The position numbers were made by a program, and so were the translations under genes. From an uncultured Lachnospiraceae bacterium (lineage in GTDB: Bacteria; Bacillota_A; Clostridia; Lachnospirales; Lachnospiraceae): a DNA stretch of 64,000 nucleotides. The notes below the pieces were generated by a model that saw only the letters and a program-made list of their open reading frames with translations, was not told the origin of the DNA and did not search any database. Below, piece after piece: positions 1 to 8,924 of the stretch. The DNA is taken from positions 12,862-76,861 of the forward strand of contig CATOMC010000010.1 in NCBI GenBank assembly GCA_951801245.1, in the 5' to 3' direction. The stretch's first letter is position 1. Each line of letters begins with the position of its first letter.

Positions 1-808
1 TCCATATCAGATAAATTTTTGTTTCAAGGGTTGGTGCCAACGGGCGAAAAACAAGTCCGCTGCCAGGGCTTGTATCAATGAGGTGCTGAAAAGTCAGAAG
101 ATATCCGAGCCCTTCCTTCACAAATAAGGAGCCATTATAGGACAGTCGGAAAGACCCTTCAAGATGCAGCTTGTCTATTTTACTGCCGCACCATTTGGAT
201 ATATCGTGGTTCCAGCCTTGCTCCGAGCAAAAGAGCGGGAGTCCCGCCAGGTCATCGGCACAGATAGCCTGCTTGTCTGCGAGGGGACAGTCTGCCTTCA
301 TGACAACACCCCACAGATCGGCTTCAGGAAAAGTAAGAAAATGATATTTTGCGGTATTCGGTTCTTCGGCCAGAACAGCAAAATCGATTACGCCTTTATC
401 CAGTTTTTCCGTGACCTGCTCTGTATCGCCGCTTGTAATGTGGTAACGCAGATCGAAAAAAGTATTTTTAAATTGTTTGATGGCAGAGGCAAGATGCCTG
501 ATCTGGTAGGATTCCGCCAAACCGAAGTAAACATCCCCGCCCAGGACATCATCCAAAGCAAGAAATTCAGTTGTGATTTTGTCAGCCATTTTTATCAAGT
601 CTTCTGCCCGTTTTCGAAGCAAAACACCTTCCTCAGTCAACTGTATGCTGAAACTGTGGCGCGTGAACAGCTTTTTTCCAAGCTCATCTTCAAGTGCTTT
701 TAACTGCTTGGAGAGTGTGGGCTGGGTAACGTGAAGCAGCTCTGCCGCACGGGTTATGTTTTCTTCTCTTGCCACGGCAAGAAAATATCTCATGGTTCGC
801 AGTTCCAT
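1..808 (-). CDS. LysR-family transcriptional regulator (C-terminus off window)
   Basis: The reading frame is open from the ATG at 808 leftwards to the window edge, about 269 residues, so the C-terminus is missing. The N-terminus starts MELRTMRYFLAVAREENIT and continues with AAELLHVTQPTLSKQLKALE, the classic LysR winged helix-turn-helix (about residues 5-60). An effector-binding region of the periplasmic-binding-protein type follows. A strong GGAGGG ribosome binding site lies just upstream of the ATG. LysR proteins usually regulate a divergent neighbour. Here the divergent side holds a hairpin, a start-less small ORF and an alpha/beta hydrolase, which are possible targets by position only. The effector is unknown. 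Confidence 0.9.
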   Translation of the reverse strand, partial: MELRTMRYFLAVAREENITRAAELLHVTQPTLSKQLKALEDELGKKLFTRHSFSIQLTEEGVLLRKRAEDLIKMADKITTEFLALDDVLGGDVYFGLAESYQIRHLASAIKQFKNTFFDLRYHITSGDTEQVTEKLDKGVIDFAVLAEEPNTAKYHFLTFPEADLWGVVMKADCPLADKQAICADDLAGLPLFCSEQGWNHDISKWCGSKIDKLHLEGSFRLSYNGSLFVKEGLGYLLTFQHLIDTSPGSGLVFRPLAPTLETKIYLIW

Positions 809-900
809 TTTGCCCTCCTATGATATTCCTAAAATTTATATCACAATATAAATTATAGCCATTAGCGAAATGGAAGTCAAGGGGATATAATAGACCCTAG

Positions 901-931
901 ATTACAGGGTTCGCGAAGCGGTTCCTGTAAT
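901..931. other. Intergenic hairpin
   Basis: An 8-bp perfect inverted repeat (ATTACAGG at 901-908, CCTGTAAT at 924-931) encloses a 15-nt loop containing TCGCGAAGC. No T-run follows, so it is not a convincing terminator. It sits between the divergent LysR gene and the small ORF remnant. Confidence 0.5.
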
Positions 932-960
932 TCAGACATAGCAGGAAGGGAGGCGGTCAT

Positions 961-1173
961 ACGGATGATCTTATTCAGAATCTAAAGGATGCAAGCTGTG
1001 GCGCTCAGACCATTGAGCGGGTCTGCAGGCTGTATGGTAACGGTCAGGTTCAGGATGCGATTAAAACACTGCGAAAGCACCGCTGTAGCTTGATGGACAG
1101 CCTGCATGAAAGTCAGGGGAGAGTTGACTGTCTTGATTTTTTAGTAGGGCGGATGCAAAAGGAAAAGCAATAA
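961..1173 (+). pseudogene. Small conserved-type ORF that has lost its start codon
   Basis: Seventy sense codons run without interruption from ACG at 961 to TAA at 1171-1173, encoding a basic helical protein beginning TDDLIQNLKDASCGAQTIE and ending RMQKEKQ. There is no ATG, GTG or TTG in frame at the expected position. The bases just before are CAT-ACG, as if the G of an ATG had been lost (AT-ACG instead of ATGACG), and a good AGGAAGGGAGG Shine-Dalgarno sequence is still in place upstream. The first in-frame ATG lies about 36 codons in. It is about 30 bp upstream of the alpha/beta hydrolase and may once have been co-transcribed. Function unknown. Confidence 0.5.
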
Positions 1174-1203
1174 TTATAAATAAAGAAAGAGAGGCATTAC
1201 AAA

Positions 1204-2205
1204 ATGGAAAATACTGTAAAACAGGAATTAACAAAGGAATGGGATAAGACTTTCCCGAAAAGTGAAAAGGTGAGCCACCGCAAGGTGACATTCCCTAACC
1301 GTTACGGGATCACGCTGGCGGCAGACCTTTATGAGCCGGAGGGGGCTGAAAAGAAACTGGCTGCGATTGCGGTATGCGGGCCGTTTGGTGCGGTGAAGGA
1401 GCAGGCAGCAGGACTGTATGCGCAGGCAATGGCGGAGCGTGGTTTCCTCACCATTGCTTTTGACCCTTCCTTTACCGGCGAAAGCGGCGGCACACCCCGT
1501 TACATGGCTTCGCCGGATATCAACACGGAGGATTTTCAGGCGGCGGTGGATTTCCTTTCCGTACAGAAAAATGTTGACCCTGAGAGCATTGGCATTATCG
1601 GTATCTGCGGCTGGGGCGGTTTGGCCCTCAATGTGGCGGCGCTGGATACCCGTATTAAGGCGACGGTTGCCTCCACCATGTATGATATGTCCCGTGTCAA
1701 TGCCAACGGATATTTTGATGCAGATAACTCTGCTGATGCGAGGTATGCAAAGAAAGAATCCATGAACGCCCAGAGGCTCGTTGATTACAAAAATGGCGTC
1801 TATGCGTTAGGCGGAGGCGTTGTAGATCCGCTTCCGGAGGATGCGCCTTTCTTCGTGGCAGATTATCATGATTACTATAAAACGGATCGCGGCTACCATA
1901 AGCGCTCTTTAAATTCCAATGGCGGCTGGAATGTGATTGGCTGTATGTCTTTTATGAACCAGCCCATCCTTCAATACAGCAATGAGATCCGTAGCGCAGT
2001 CCTTATCATGCACGGGGAGAAAGCACATTCCTGCTATTTCAGCCGCGATGCTTATGCCGCAATGGTGAAGGATAACCCTTATACAGATAATAAGGAGCTG
2101 CTGATTATCCCGGATGCAGTCCACACAGATCTGTATGACGGCGGCGGGAAAGACGCTATCCCGTTCGATAAGCTGGAGGAATTTTTCAACAACAATTTGA
2201 AATAA
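1204..2205 (+). CDS. Alpha/beta hydrolase (dienelactone-hydrolase/YcjY-like)
   Basis: A 333-residue cytoplasmic alpha/beta-fold hydrolase. An AGAAAGAGAGG ribosome binding site precedes the ATG. The nucleophile elbow reads IGICGWGG, with Cys135 in the nucleophile position rather than Ser, as in dienelactone-hydrolase-type enzymes. The catalytic His is probably His307 in PDAVHTDL near the C-terminus, and an acidic residue should lie in the strand around LIMHGEKAH. No signal peptide is present. The substrate cannot be told from sequence. The gene lies divergently from the LysR gene and upstream of flavin reductase-like genes, a common context for redox or xenobiotic-responsive hydrolases, so a detoxification role is an inference only. 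Confidence 0.85.
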   Translation: MENTVKQELTKEWDKTFPKSEKVSHRKVTFPNRYGITLAADLYEPEGAEKKLAAIAVCGPFGAVKEQAAGLYAQAMAERGFLTIAFDPSFTGESGGTPRYMASPDINTEDFQAAVDFLSVQKNVDPESIGIIGICGWGGLALNVAALDTRIKATVASTMYDMSRVNANGYFDADNSADARYAKKESMNAQRLVDYKNGVYALGGGVVDPLPEDAPFFVADYHDYYKTDRGYHKRSLNSNGGWNVIGCMSFMNQPILQYSNEIRSAVLIMHGEKAHSCYFSRDAYAAMVKDNPYTDNKELLIIPDAVHTDLYDGGGKDAIPFDKLEEFFNNNLK

Positions 2206-2330
2206 GGAAACAGTATATGGCAGATGTCCGGGAGAGGACACATCCAATGAGTGGATGGAACCTGTTACGGATGAAGTATATAGGGATTTAAGTACAATGC
2301 CATAAAGCAGAGGTTTAGGAGGTATCTATT

Positions 2331-2801
2331 GTGAAAATAGCCATCTTAAGGGGAAGCCCATGCAGGAACGGATCATCCAGCCTTCTTGCAGACAATTTAA
2401 TAAGGGGAGCCGTGGAAGGCGGACATGAAATAATGGATATTGATGTGGCACACGTGGAGATTCGTCCATGTACCGGATGTAAGGCTTGTGGTTTCAATGG
2501 GAACCCCTGCACCCTGAATGATGGAATGGCAGAGATCAAGGAGCAGATATTGATGGCGGATATGCTGGTATTCGTTACGCTGCTGTACTATTTTGGTATG
2601 TCTGCACAGCTTAAAATGTGTCTGGACAGATGCTGCTCCATTAACCGGCAGATTACAGAAAAACAAATGAAATCAGCTTTGCTGGCATCGGTGTGGAACG
2701 AGGATGACTGGACAATGACCGCGCTGGAAATTCATTATGAAACATTATGCAAGTATTTGAATTTTAAAAATAAAGGCAACGGGATGCCGCGTGCCAGATG
2801 A
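2331..2801 (+). CDS. NADPH-dependent FMN reductase / flavodoxin-fold protein, C-terminally short
   Basis: A GTG start follows AGGAGGTATCTATT. The N-terminus MKIAILRGSPCRNGSSS is the flavodoxin-fold phosphate-binding loop for FMN, and a Cys-rich stretch PCTGCKACG follows at about residues 47-55, typical of iron-sulfur or Cys-containing flavin reductases. At 156 residues it is roughly 20-30 residues shorter than usual relatives. The last residues (KGNGMPRAR) are encoded by the 5' arm of a terminator hairpin, so the natural C-terminus appears to have been replaced. It may still be folded, but C-terminal truncation is likely. Confidence 0.75.
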   Translation: MKIAILRGSPCRNGSSSLLADNLIRGAVEGGHEIMDIDVAHVEIRPCTGCKACGFNGNPCTLNDGMAEIKEQILMADMLVFVTLLYYFGMSAQLKMCLDRCCSINRQITEKQMKSALLASVWNEDDWTMTALEIHYETLCKYLNFKNKGNGMPRAR

Positions 2802-2820
2802 TATGCGGCATCCCGTCTTT
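2779..2820 (+). terminator. Rho-independent terminator overlapping a gene end
   Basis: A 12-bp perfect stem, ACGGGATGCCGC at 2779-2790 and GCGGCATCCCGT at 2805-2816, is followed by CTTT. The 5' arm and loop lie inside the last codons of the flavin reductase gene. Confidence 0.75.
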
Positions 2821-2876
2821 CACATAAATATTGTAATGTCGGATATGAGAAAAGCGAAAGTCTGGAGGTAACAGTT

Positions 2877-3098
2877 ATGCGTGTTTTAGTATTGAACGGA
2901 AGCCCCCGTCCAAAGGGTAATACGAAACAGATGGTGGATGCGTTCCGGGAAGGTGCGGAATCCGTAGGACATCGGGTGGATGTGATTGACGTATTCTATT
3001 CAGTAATTGTTATCAGGCCAGATGTATTTGAAAGCCAGATTACAGACAAAAGACATTTCGGTATATATGAAGAAGCAGAATGGTTTATAGTGGATTAG
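2877..3098 (+). pseudogene. Flavin reductase N-terminal fragment fused to unrelated sequence
   Basis: The first 41 residues (MRVLVLNGSPRPKGNTKQ and onward to DVIDV) are a clear flavodoxin-fold N-terminus with its FMN phosphate loop and a good upstream ribosome binding site (CTGGAGGTAACAGTT). After about position 2998 the homology stops and the frame runs into 33 residues that do not fit the family before TAG at 3096-3098. The native protein would be about 180 residues. This is the first of several joined gene remnants between 2.8 and 3.75 kb. Confidence 0.7.
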
Positions 3099-3208
3099 AA
3101 AATGATGTTGTTTCGCCTACAGTTATACCATACGCTGAATATGAAGCATATAAAGAAATACTTCCTTATTATATGAATATACAGAAAAAAGGTAAGCAGA
3201 TTGGATAA
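3080..3208 (+). pseudogene. C-terminal remnant of an MNT-type nucleotidyltransferase
   Basis: A 42-codon frame ends in ILPYYMNIQKKGKQIG, the characteristic tail of minimal nucleotidyltransferase (MNT) antitoxins, with the preceding EYEAYKE helix. The catalytic GSxARG-DxD half is missing. The stop at 3206-3208 overlaps the start of the following HEPN-like remnant, which is the usual MNT-HEPN gene overlap. This supports a former MNT-HEPN toxin-antitoxin pair. Confidence 0.55.
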
Positions 3209-3386
3209 TTTGATGAAATACAGGATTAATAGTGTGGAAGAAAAACTTGAATCAGCTAAAGTGCTGCTTAATGCGGGTAAATACCGGGATTCTATCGGGC
3301 GTTCTTATTATGCCATATCCTCTGGAGTGTGGACGGAAAGCGTATTACAACGGATTATGCGGACGACATTGACTTTTCCGTTATGA
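3201..3386 (+). pseudogene. N-terminal remnant of a HEPN-domain protein
   Basis: From TTG at 3201, or ATG at 3213, the product reads MKYRINSVEEKLESAKVLL and then RDSIGRSYYAIS. This is the first two helices of a HEPN toxin/partner protein, ending exactly where families usually continue with FHAARALL. At about position 3320 the sequence changes to an unrelated frame, so the RX4-6H catalytic motif is absent. It follows the nucleotidyltransferase remnant with overlapping codons. Confidence 0.55.
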
Positions 3387-3748
3387 GGGGCGTAAATACC
3401 ATACCGATTGACATCGTGAACAATGTCACAGGGGATAATTACAGCATCCAGATAAGCCTTGCCTATGAAGGGGAGTTTTGCTTTACGACGGTGCTTTCCA
3501 TAGACCTTGGCAGGGAAAACGCGGGGCTTACCGCAAGCTTGTACTATTACAACGAAAGCACGGGAGAACTGGAATTTGTCTGTAAAGATAAAATAGCACA
3601 GGACGGTACGGCCAAAGGATTGGAAAACGCCGGGGAAGGAAAGGAACGCGGGACATTGATGCCCGCTATAGCTGTCATCATTATCATCGCAGCCGCAAGC
3701 ATAGCAGCCGTACTGGCAGTGAAACGGAAAAGAAGGCAGGCGAATTAA
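3318..3748 (+). pseudogene. C-terminal fragment of a surface-anchored protein
   Basis: The frame starting about 3318 (first ATG 3329) encodes an extracellular beta-type domain with TASLYYYNESTGELEFVC, a pattern seen at the end of large Lachnospiraceae surface proteins. A C-terminal membrane segment follows (PAIAVIIIIAAASIAAVLA) and then KRKRRQAN. No signal peptide or ribosome binding site is present, and the join to the HEPN remnant is abrupt. The stretch DGTAKGLENAGEG suggests a further internal deletion before the membrane anchor. It is a decayed fragment rather than a gene. Confidence 0.6.
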
Positions 3749-3847
3749 AACATTTTTGCACAAATCTGTAAATATGTGATAAAATATCTTCAAAAAGATG
3801 TGTTACATCTGGCGAACATAATTTATCGATGTAAGGAAGGATCAAAA

Positions 3848-4990
3848 ATGGATCATCAATACGATCAGCAGAAGCATGCAAATTCTGGGCAACAAGGAAA
3901 TAGTTACCAACAAGGGAATGCCTATCAACAGGGAAATCCCTATCAGCAAGGGAACCTCTATCAACAGGGGAATGCTTATCAACAGGGGAATATGTATCAG
4001 CAGGGGAATGCTTATCAACAGGGGAATATGTATCAGCAGGGGAACTCTTATCAGCAGGGGAGTACGTATCAGCAAGGGAATCCCTATCAGCAGGGAAATG
4101 CCTATCAACAAGGGAACTCTTATCAACAGGGAAATCCTTACCAGCAGGCCAATTCCTATACCAATTATGATTACAATAATTACGGTGGTTCCTCTCATTA
4201 CGGCGATACTTTAGAGCAGCAAAAAGCTCCTAATATCTTCCAGCAGTTTGCGCTTTCCTTTATACCGTCTCAGTATGGCAGACTGGTGAAAGTCAGCACT
4301 GGCAGTATGATTGGGTTCGTGACGCTTCTTGCGCTGATTGCGACTGTTATTTCTTTTATCAGTCTGCTTGGTATCTTTGCGCCCGGCGAAGTGGAAACAT
4401 GGGCGAACATGATGCCGGATTTTGAGATCAGGGACGGACGGTTGTTTGTCGAAGAGGATTTTATGTATGATGAAGGCGGCGTGCTGGTCTATTTGACAGA
4501 GGATGTGGAAGCGTTTACTTATGAAGATGCATCCGAGCTGATAGAGGAAGGATATCAGGAAGTGATGTTAGCAGGGAGGGACAGGATTTCGATCATGCAG
4601 AGAGGGGAGTATCAACAGGTTGACTTCGCTGATCTGGGGAGTGAACTGGAAATCAGCAGAGACTGGATTGTTGACACGTTTGTCCCTCTTTTGATGCTTA
4701 TGCTGGTTGTGGGCTATGTTATCTTCTTTGTGGGAAGGGTTCTATGGTATTTTCTGTGTGCGGCGGTTTATCTGTTGATCGCAATGCTGATTGCATCCAT
4801 CATGAAGAAGCAGTTGCCGGCCGGGGCATTGTTTAGAGTGGCAGTGTATGCTAAAGTGTTGATGTTTGTAGCAGCGACAGTCCTTAGCATCGTTCCATTT
4901 GTGAATCTTTCAGTGCCATTTATGCTCAGAGTTGTGATAACGGTTGCCTTTATGGCGTTTGCGATTGTGAAACTGGCTGAAAGGAACTGA
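3848..4990 (+). CDS. Membrane protein with YQQGN repeats (DUF1189-like)
   Basis: The start is the ATG at 3848, preceded by TAAGGAAGGATCAAAA. An upstream in-frame ATG has no ribosome binding site. The 380-residue product has a hydrophilic N-terminal tail containing 14 six-residue repeats of the form xYQQGN. A first membrane helix follows (GFVTLLALIATVISFISLL), then an extracytoplasmic region of about 100 acidic residues, then at least three more helices. The extracytoplasmic stretch RDRISIMQRGEYQQVDF and the overall layout resemble DUF1189 membrane proteins. Function unknown. Gln-rich repeats of this kind may self-associate, but that is inference. Confidence 0.75.
   Translation: MDHQYDQQKHANSGQQGNSYQQGNAYQQGNPYQQGNLYQQGNAYQQGNMYQQGNAYQQGNMYQQGNSYQQGSTYQQGNPYQQGNAYQQGNSYQQGNPYQQANSYTNYDYNNYGGSSHYGDTLEQQKAPNIFQQFALSFIPSQYGRLVKVSTGSMIGFVTLLALIATVISFISLLGIFAPGEVETWANMMPDFEIRDGRLFVEEDFMYDEGGVLVYLTEDVEAFTYEDASELIEEGYQEVMLAGRDRISIMQRGEYQQVDFADLGSELEISRDWIVDTFVPLLMLMLVVGYVIFFVGRVLWYFLCAAVYLLIAMLIASIMKKQLPAGALFRVAVYAKVLMFVAATVLSIVPFVNLSVPFMLRVVITVAFMAFAIVKLAERN
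3902..4153 (+). repeat. 18-bp coding tandem repeat (xYQQGN), 14 units
   Basis: Fourteen consecutive 18-bp units encode xYQQGN with x = S, A, P, L, M or T. One unit has GS and the last has AN. Codons vary between units (CAACAG, CAGCAG, CAACAA), so the array is old or under selection for the peptide rather than a recent DNA slippage product. Confidence 0.9.
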
Positions 4991-5253
4991 TGTTGTACGG
5001 TAAATAACAGGAACCGGCAGGCATTTTTCATATGGAAAATACAGGTGGAACACAATTTTTGTAGAAAAGATTGAAATCAAATATCAGCTATGCTACAATC
5101 CATATAAGACCATATTCCAGTTTTATTTTATGGCGGGATAACCTCAATACGGCTATGTTACCATAAAGTATGGCTGGAGTTTTTATCGCATATTAGTGAA
5201 TAAAAACTATTGCGATGAATCAGGGTTATATTTTAGGCCAAGGGAGGAAGAAA

Positions 5254-6900
5254 ATGCGGAAGAGTATCAAAATCATGGTTGGAATCCGGGTAGTAGTGGC
5301 ATTTATTGCTGTTATGATTTTCAGTGTGCTTACAACCAAAAATATCCTTAATATGGAGCATTCTGAGGAAGACAGCGTTGCGGTGAATGCTCTTTTACAG
5401 CGTACCCAGAAAGCGGAGGCCGCTCATTACAAATGGTCCAATGGTTTAAGTAATTCTCTTTATAGTAATGTGGAATTTACCGGAAGTACGGATCCTACAG
5501 GGTGTGTACTGGGACAGTGGCTTTATGGGGAAGCCGGGACAGAAGACGAGAAGATTCTCAGTCTGCGCAGTCAGATGGAACCGCTTCACAAGGAACTTCA
5601 CGAATCGGCTACATATGTACTGGATCTGATGAAGACTGATCCGGAGCAGGCACAGGCGTATTATCAGGAAACGATTCTGAGTAATCTCAATGTGCTGGTG
5701 GGGCTTTTGGACAGTGTTGTGGAACGTGGCACAGAACTGAATGATATCAGTACGGAAAACATGCACGATACGGTGATGACGATGCATTTAGTTACCACTG
5801 TGGGTCTGGTTGTGACGATTGTCTGTCTGTTAAGCCTGGTTATTTATATTATGAGAAAAGTGGTAAGACCCATCCTTATCATTACGAACAAAACCAAGCC
5901 TTTGCAGGATGGAAATATGAATCTCGAGTTAGATTACAATGCGAAGGATGAGATTGGTGATCTGTCCAGAACATTGCAGACTTCTATCAAACAGACCTGT
6001 CAATATATAGAAGATATCAACCGTATGATGAATCAGCTTTCCAAGGGTAATTTCAATGTGGGAGCATCTGTTCCTTTCATCGGTGATTTCCGGTCTATAT
6101 CGGATTCCATCGACAGCTTTACGGATTCACTTTCCAGGGCTATGGCGAATATCCACAATGTGGAGCAAAAGGTATTCGGGCATGCGCGGACACTTTCTGA
6201 CGGATCCCAGATGTTGGCACAGGGGGCTACAGAACAGGCCAGTGCGGTGGAAGAGCTTTCTGCTACGTTAGATGAATTGTCAAGAAGCGCCAAGCAGAAT
6301 ATTCAGAAAGCTTCAGAGATGCGGGATAATGCTCATCTGACAGGCAAGCAGGTGAATTTGAGCAGTCAGCAGATGGATTTGCTTATCAGTGCCATGAATG
6401 ATATCAGCAGCACATCACAGCAGATTGAAAAAATCATCTCCACGATTGAGAATATTGCGTCCCAGACGAATATCCTTGCTCTGAATGCTGCTGTGGAGGC
6501 AAGCCGGGCGGGTGAAGCCGGAAAAGGATTTGCCGTGGTGGCAGTTGAGGTTCGTAATCTGGCGGCGCAGTCGGATCAGGCGGCCAAAGCTTCTAAGGAG
6601 CTGATCGAGAATTCTGTACAGGCGACGGAACGTGGCGGCAAGATTGTGCAGGAAGTATCGGAATCTTTGCGTAAGACACTTGATCTGGTCGTGAAATCCA
6701 ATAATGCTATTGATGAAATCACGGATGCGGTAGAAGAGGAAGCAACTTCCATTGAACAGGTGGCAGAGGGAATCGGACAGATCGCCAGTGTGGTACAGAC
6801 CAATTCTGCTAACAGTGAGGAGTCAGCGGCTGTCAGTGCAGAGTTGTTTGAGCAGGTGAACCGTCTGAAAGATCAGACCAGTAAGTTTCAACTTAAATAG
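5254..6900 (+). CDS. Methyl-accepting chemotaxis protein with CZB-like sensor
   Basis: Start at ATG 5254 behind AGGGAGGAAGAAA. An upstream in-frame ATG at 5215 is less well placed. The 548-residue product has an N-terminal transmembrane helix and an external domain of about 150 residues with [20 protein letters not shown] and [11 protein letters not shown]. This His/Cys pattern matches a chemoreceptor zinc-binding (CZB) domain, here outside the membrane. A second helix (near [19 protein letters not shown]), a HAMP domain and a methyl-accepting signalling domain with the hairpin tip [21 protein letters not shown] follow. It should relay a ligand or redox/metal signal to CheA. No che genes are nearby. 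A structured repeat element starts right after its stop. Confidence 0.92.
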   Translation: MRKSIKIMVGIRVVVAFIAVMIFSVLTTKNILNMEHSEEDSVAVNALLQRTQKAEAAHYKWSNGLSNSLYSNVEFTGSTDPTGCVLGQWLYGEAGTEDEKILSLRSQMEPLHKELHESATYVLDLMKTDPEQAQAYYQETILSNLNVLVGLLDSVVERGTELNDISTENMHDTVMTMHLVTTVGLVVTIVCLLSLVIYIMRKVVRPILIITNKTKPLQDGNMNLELDYNAKDEIGDLSRTLQTSIKQTCQYIEDINRMMNQLSKGNFNVGASVPFIGDFRSISDSIDSFTDSLSRAMANIHNVEQKVFGHARTLSDGSQMLAQGATEQASAVEELSATLDELSRSAKQNIQKASEMRDNAHLTGKQVNLSSQQMDLLISAMNDISSTSQQIEKIISTIENIASQTNILALNAAVEASRAGEAGKGFAVVAVEVRNLAAQSDQAAKASKELIENSVQATERGGKIVQEVSESLRKTLDLVVKSNNAIDEITDAVEEEATSIEQVAEGIGQIASVVQTNSANSEESAAVSAELFEQVNRLKDQTSKFQLK

Positions 6901-6901
6901 C

Positions 6902-7016
6902 GTGAGAAGAACTTCTAAAGCTTGGCAGCAGAGGCTGCCTCGCTAAGAAGTTCTAGGAGTTGCTTTGCAACTCCGTCTCACGTAGTAGAATGCCTGAAAA
7001 ACGGCATTCTCCGCAT
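6902..7016 (+). repeat. Structured dispersed element, copy 1
   Basis: An outer stem (GTGAGA 6902-6907 with TCTCAC 6976-6981) encloses two hairpins. The first pairs AGAACTTCT at 6908-6916 with AGAAGTTCT at 6946-6954, extended by GGCAGC/GCTGCC at 6924-6939. The second pairs GGAGTTGC at 6956-6963 with GCAACTCC at 6967-6974. A third hairpin (AGAATGCC 6987-6994 with GGCATTCT 7003-7010) follows. A second copy at 15115-15230 keeps the same plan with compensatory changes. The rest of the gap to 7199 shows no gene. Confidence 0.85.
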
Positions 7017-7198
7017 TGATGCAAGGCTTCATGAGGCGGAATCGTAAAAGTTGGTATGGATTGTAGGAGCATCCCGGATAAAGTGGGGTGCTCTTATAGA
7101 TTTTTTGTAAGTTATCGCTTGTTATGTATTATGTTTTAGCATATAATATATACTCAGGAGCATAACAGAGAGTATAAAACAGTATAAGTGGAGGAAAC

Positions 7199-8854
7199 AT
7201 GAGAGGCAAAAGAGGAATGAAAAAAATTATGAAACTGTCGGTTGCTGCGGCACTTGCATTTGTTGGACTGCTTGCTGCTGGAAAGGAGCAGATGGATGTG
7301 CAGGCAGCAGGGCGTCCCGTAGAGATCAGAAGCTGTCTGATATCGGGAGATGACGTGCTTTGCATGATTGAGGCCGACCGTGTACCGAGTAGTGATGACG
7401 GTAAATATTATGTTTATGCAGATGAGGTGTATGAAGATGGTCCGGAAGGAGAAATTGTAGCGACTGTGGATGCCGAATCTTCAATTACGGCAAGTTTTCC
7501 TTTGAATTTTAATACAGAAGATTCTAATCTGAGCCGTAAGTTTCTGGTGGCGGTGAAACGCGGCGGAGAGATGATGCAGGTGAGTGACGAGCATTATATC
7601 ACGAATCCGGAAGAAGTTGCGACATATTCCGCAACCCGTATGTCCACAGGGATTAAGGGAATCCTGTTGGACACGACAAGGGTTCTTGGCGGTGATCTGG
7701 AGGATTTGGGTGTCCAGCAGGTCATTTATAATCTCAGCGTAGACGAACTTTGTTCCGGCGCGGATGTACCGGGTGCGATTTCTTTTGATTACAATGGGAA
7801 GACTTATTATTTTGATAACGAAACGGTGACTCACTATGATCAGTTGTTTAAGCTTCTGAATGAGAAGGGCATGCAGATCACAGTCGTTCTTTTAAACAGG
7901 GGAGAGGGGGCTTACTCTCAGGATCTGGTTCATCCGATGGCAAAAGAGGGCGATGTAGACTGTCCGGGTTATGCCTTGAATGTAGCGGAGGAAGAGGGAG
8001 TCGACCACCTCAAGGCCGTGGGCGCGTTCCTGGGTCAGCGCTATTCCGGCATGACGGACTGTGGACAGATTGACAACTGGATTGTAGGTAATGAGGTGAA
8101 TGCCAGAACAGAATGGTGGTATATGAATTCAACCTCACTGGATGTCAATGTGAACGCATATGTCAAGGCTTTTCGTATTTTGTACAATGAGATGAAAGCC
8201 ATGAATGCCAATGTACAGATTTATAATTCTATTGATCAGGAATGGAACCGGAAGTCTAATCCGGGCAGTTTCCTGGCCAAGGAATATCTCGATAAATTTA
8301 ATTATTACATGAATCGTGAAGGCAATGTTGACTGGGGACTTTCTTATCATCCGTACAACTCACCGCTCTATGATCCTTATGCGTGGAACGGTCCGGCAGT
8401 GTGGGTGAAGAAGAATCTTTCCACACCTTATATTACGATGCAGAATGTGGATATTTTGATTGACTACATGCATGAGGATAAGTTCCTGAATCCGTCCGGG
8501 GAAGTAAGGAGTATTTCTCTGGCGGAGATTGGTTATACTTCCTATTTTGGTGATTCGAAGCAGGAGGCATCGATAGCATACGGCTATCTGAAAGCGGCTT
8601 CCCTGCCTGATGTAGATGCATTCATGCTCTTTAGGCTGACAGATGATGCTCATGAGATGGAGAGTAAGTTAAGCCTCGGAATAGAAGATCAGGACGGCAA
8701 CAAGAAGCCGGCTTATGATATCTACAAAAAGCTGGGAACAGCTGATGAGGCGGAAGCAAAAGAGAGGGCTTCGGAAATCATTGGTATGGATATTGACGAG
8801 ATGATCAGCGAGAATATCGTCTGGACCAGAGACGGCGATGGCGTTGTACAATAG
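7199..8854 (+). CDS. Secreted DUF5722 glycoside-hydrolase-like protein
   Basis: ATG at 7199 follows GTGGAGGAAAC. The 551-residue product has an N-terminal signal sequence (KKIMKLSVAAALAFVGLLAA, cleavage near VQAAG), a beta-rich region of about 130 residues, and a TIM-barrel-type domain. The barrel carries IVGNEVNARTEWWY and LAEIGYTS, the two Glu-containing strands expected for acid/base and nucleophile in clan GH-A enzymes, and this combination is characteristic of DUF5722. It is probably exported and acts on a cell-surface or dietary glycan, but the substrate is not known. It is a single gene with its own terminator at 8883. Confidence 0.85.
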   Translation: MRGKRGMKKIMKLSVAAALAFVGLLAAGKEQMDVQAAGRPVEIRSCLISGDDVLCMIEADRVPSSDDGKYYVYADEVYEDGPEGEIVATVDAESSITASFPLNFNTEDSNLSRKFLVAVKRGGEMMQVSDEHYITNPEEVATYSATRMSTGIKGILLDTTRVLGGDLEDLGVQQVIYNLSVDELCSGADVPGAISFDYNGKTYYFDNETVTHYDQLFKLLNEKGMQITVVLLNRGEGAYSQDLVHPMAKEGDVDCPGYALNVAEEEGVDHLKAVGAFLGQRYSGMTDCGQIDNWIVGNEVNARTEWWYMNSTSLDVNVNAYVKAFRILYNEMKAMNANVQIYNSIDQEWNRKSNPGSFLAKEYLDKFNYYMNREGNVDWGLSYHPYNSPLYDPYAWNGPAVWVKKNLSTPYITMQNVDILIDYMHEDKFLNPSGEVRSISLAEIGYTSYFGDSKQEASIAYGYLKAASLPDVDAFMLFRLTDDAHEMESKLSLGIEDQDGNKKPAYDIYKKLGTADEAEAKERASEIIGMDIDEMISENIVWTRDGDGVVQ

Positions 8855-8882
8855 TGGTTTTGAAACTGCTTATCATACAGAG

Positions 8883-8907
8883 AGTGCCCCGAAAGGGGCA
8901 CTTTTTG
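8883..8907 (+). terminator. Rho-independent terminator after the DUF5722 gene
   Basis: A perfect 8-bp stem, AGTGCCCC and GGGGCACT, with a GAAA tetraloop is followed by TTTTT. Confidence 0.92.
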
Positions 8908-8924
8908 TTCAATAGGAAATTTGA

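Noticed and set aside
164..703. 179-codon plus-strand frame
   Set aside because: It is the antisense shadow of the LysR gene, whose minus frame has the helix-turn-helix and a good ribosome binding site.
3902..4153. CRISPR array
   Set aside because: The 18-bp periodic repeat is contiguous, in frame and coding, with no spacers.
5050..5250. Riboswitch before the chemoreceptor gene (c-di-GMP type)
   Set aside because: The conserved GEMM core sequences are not present; only short AT-rich stems are seen.
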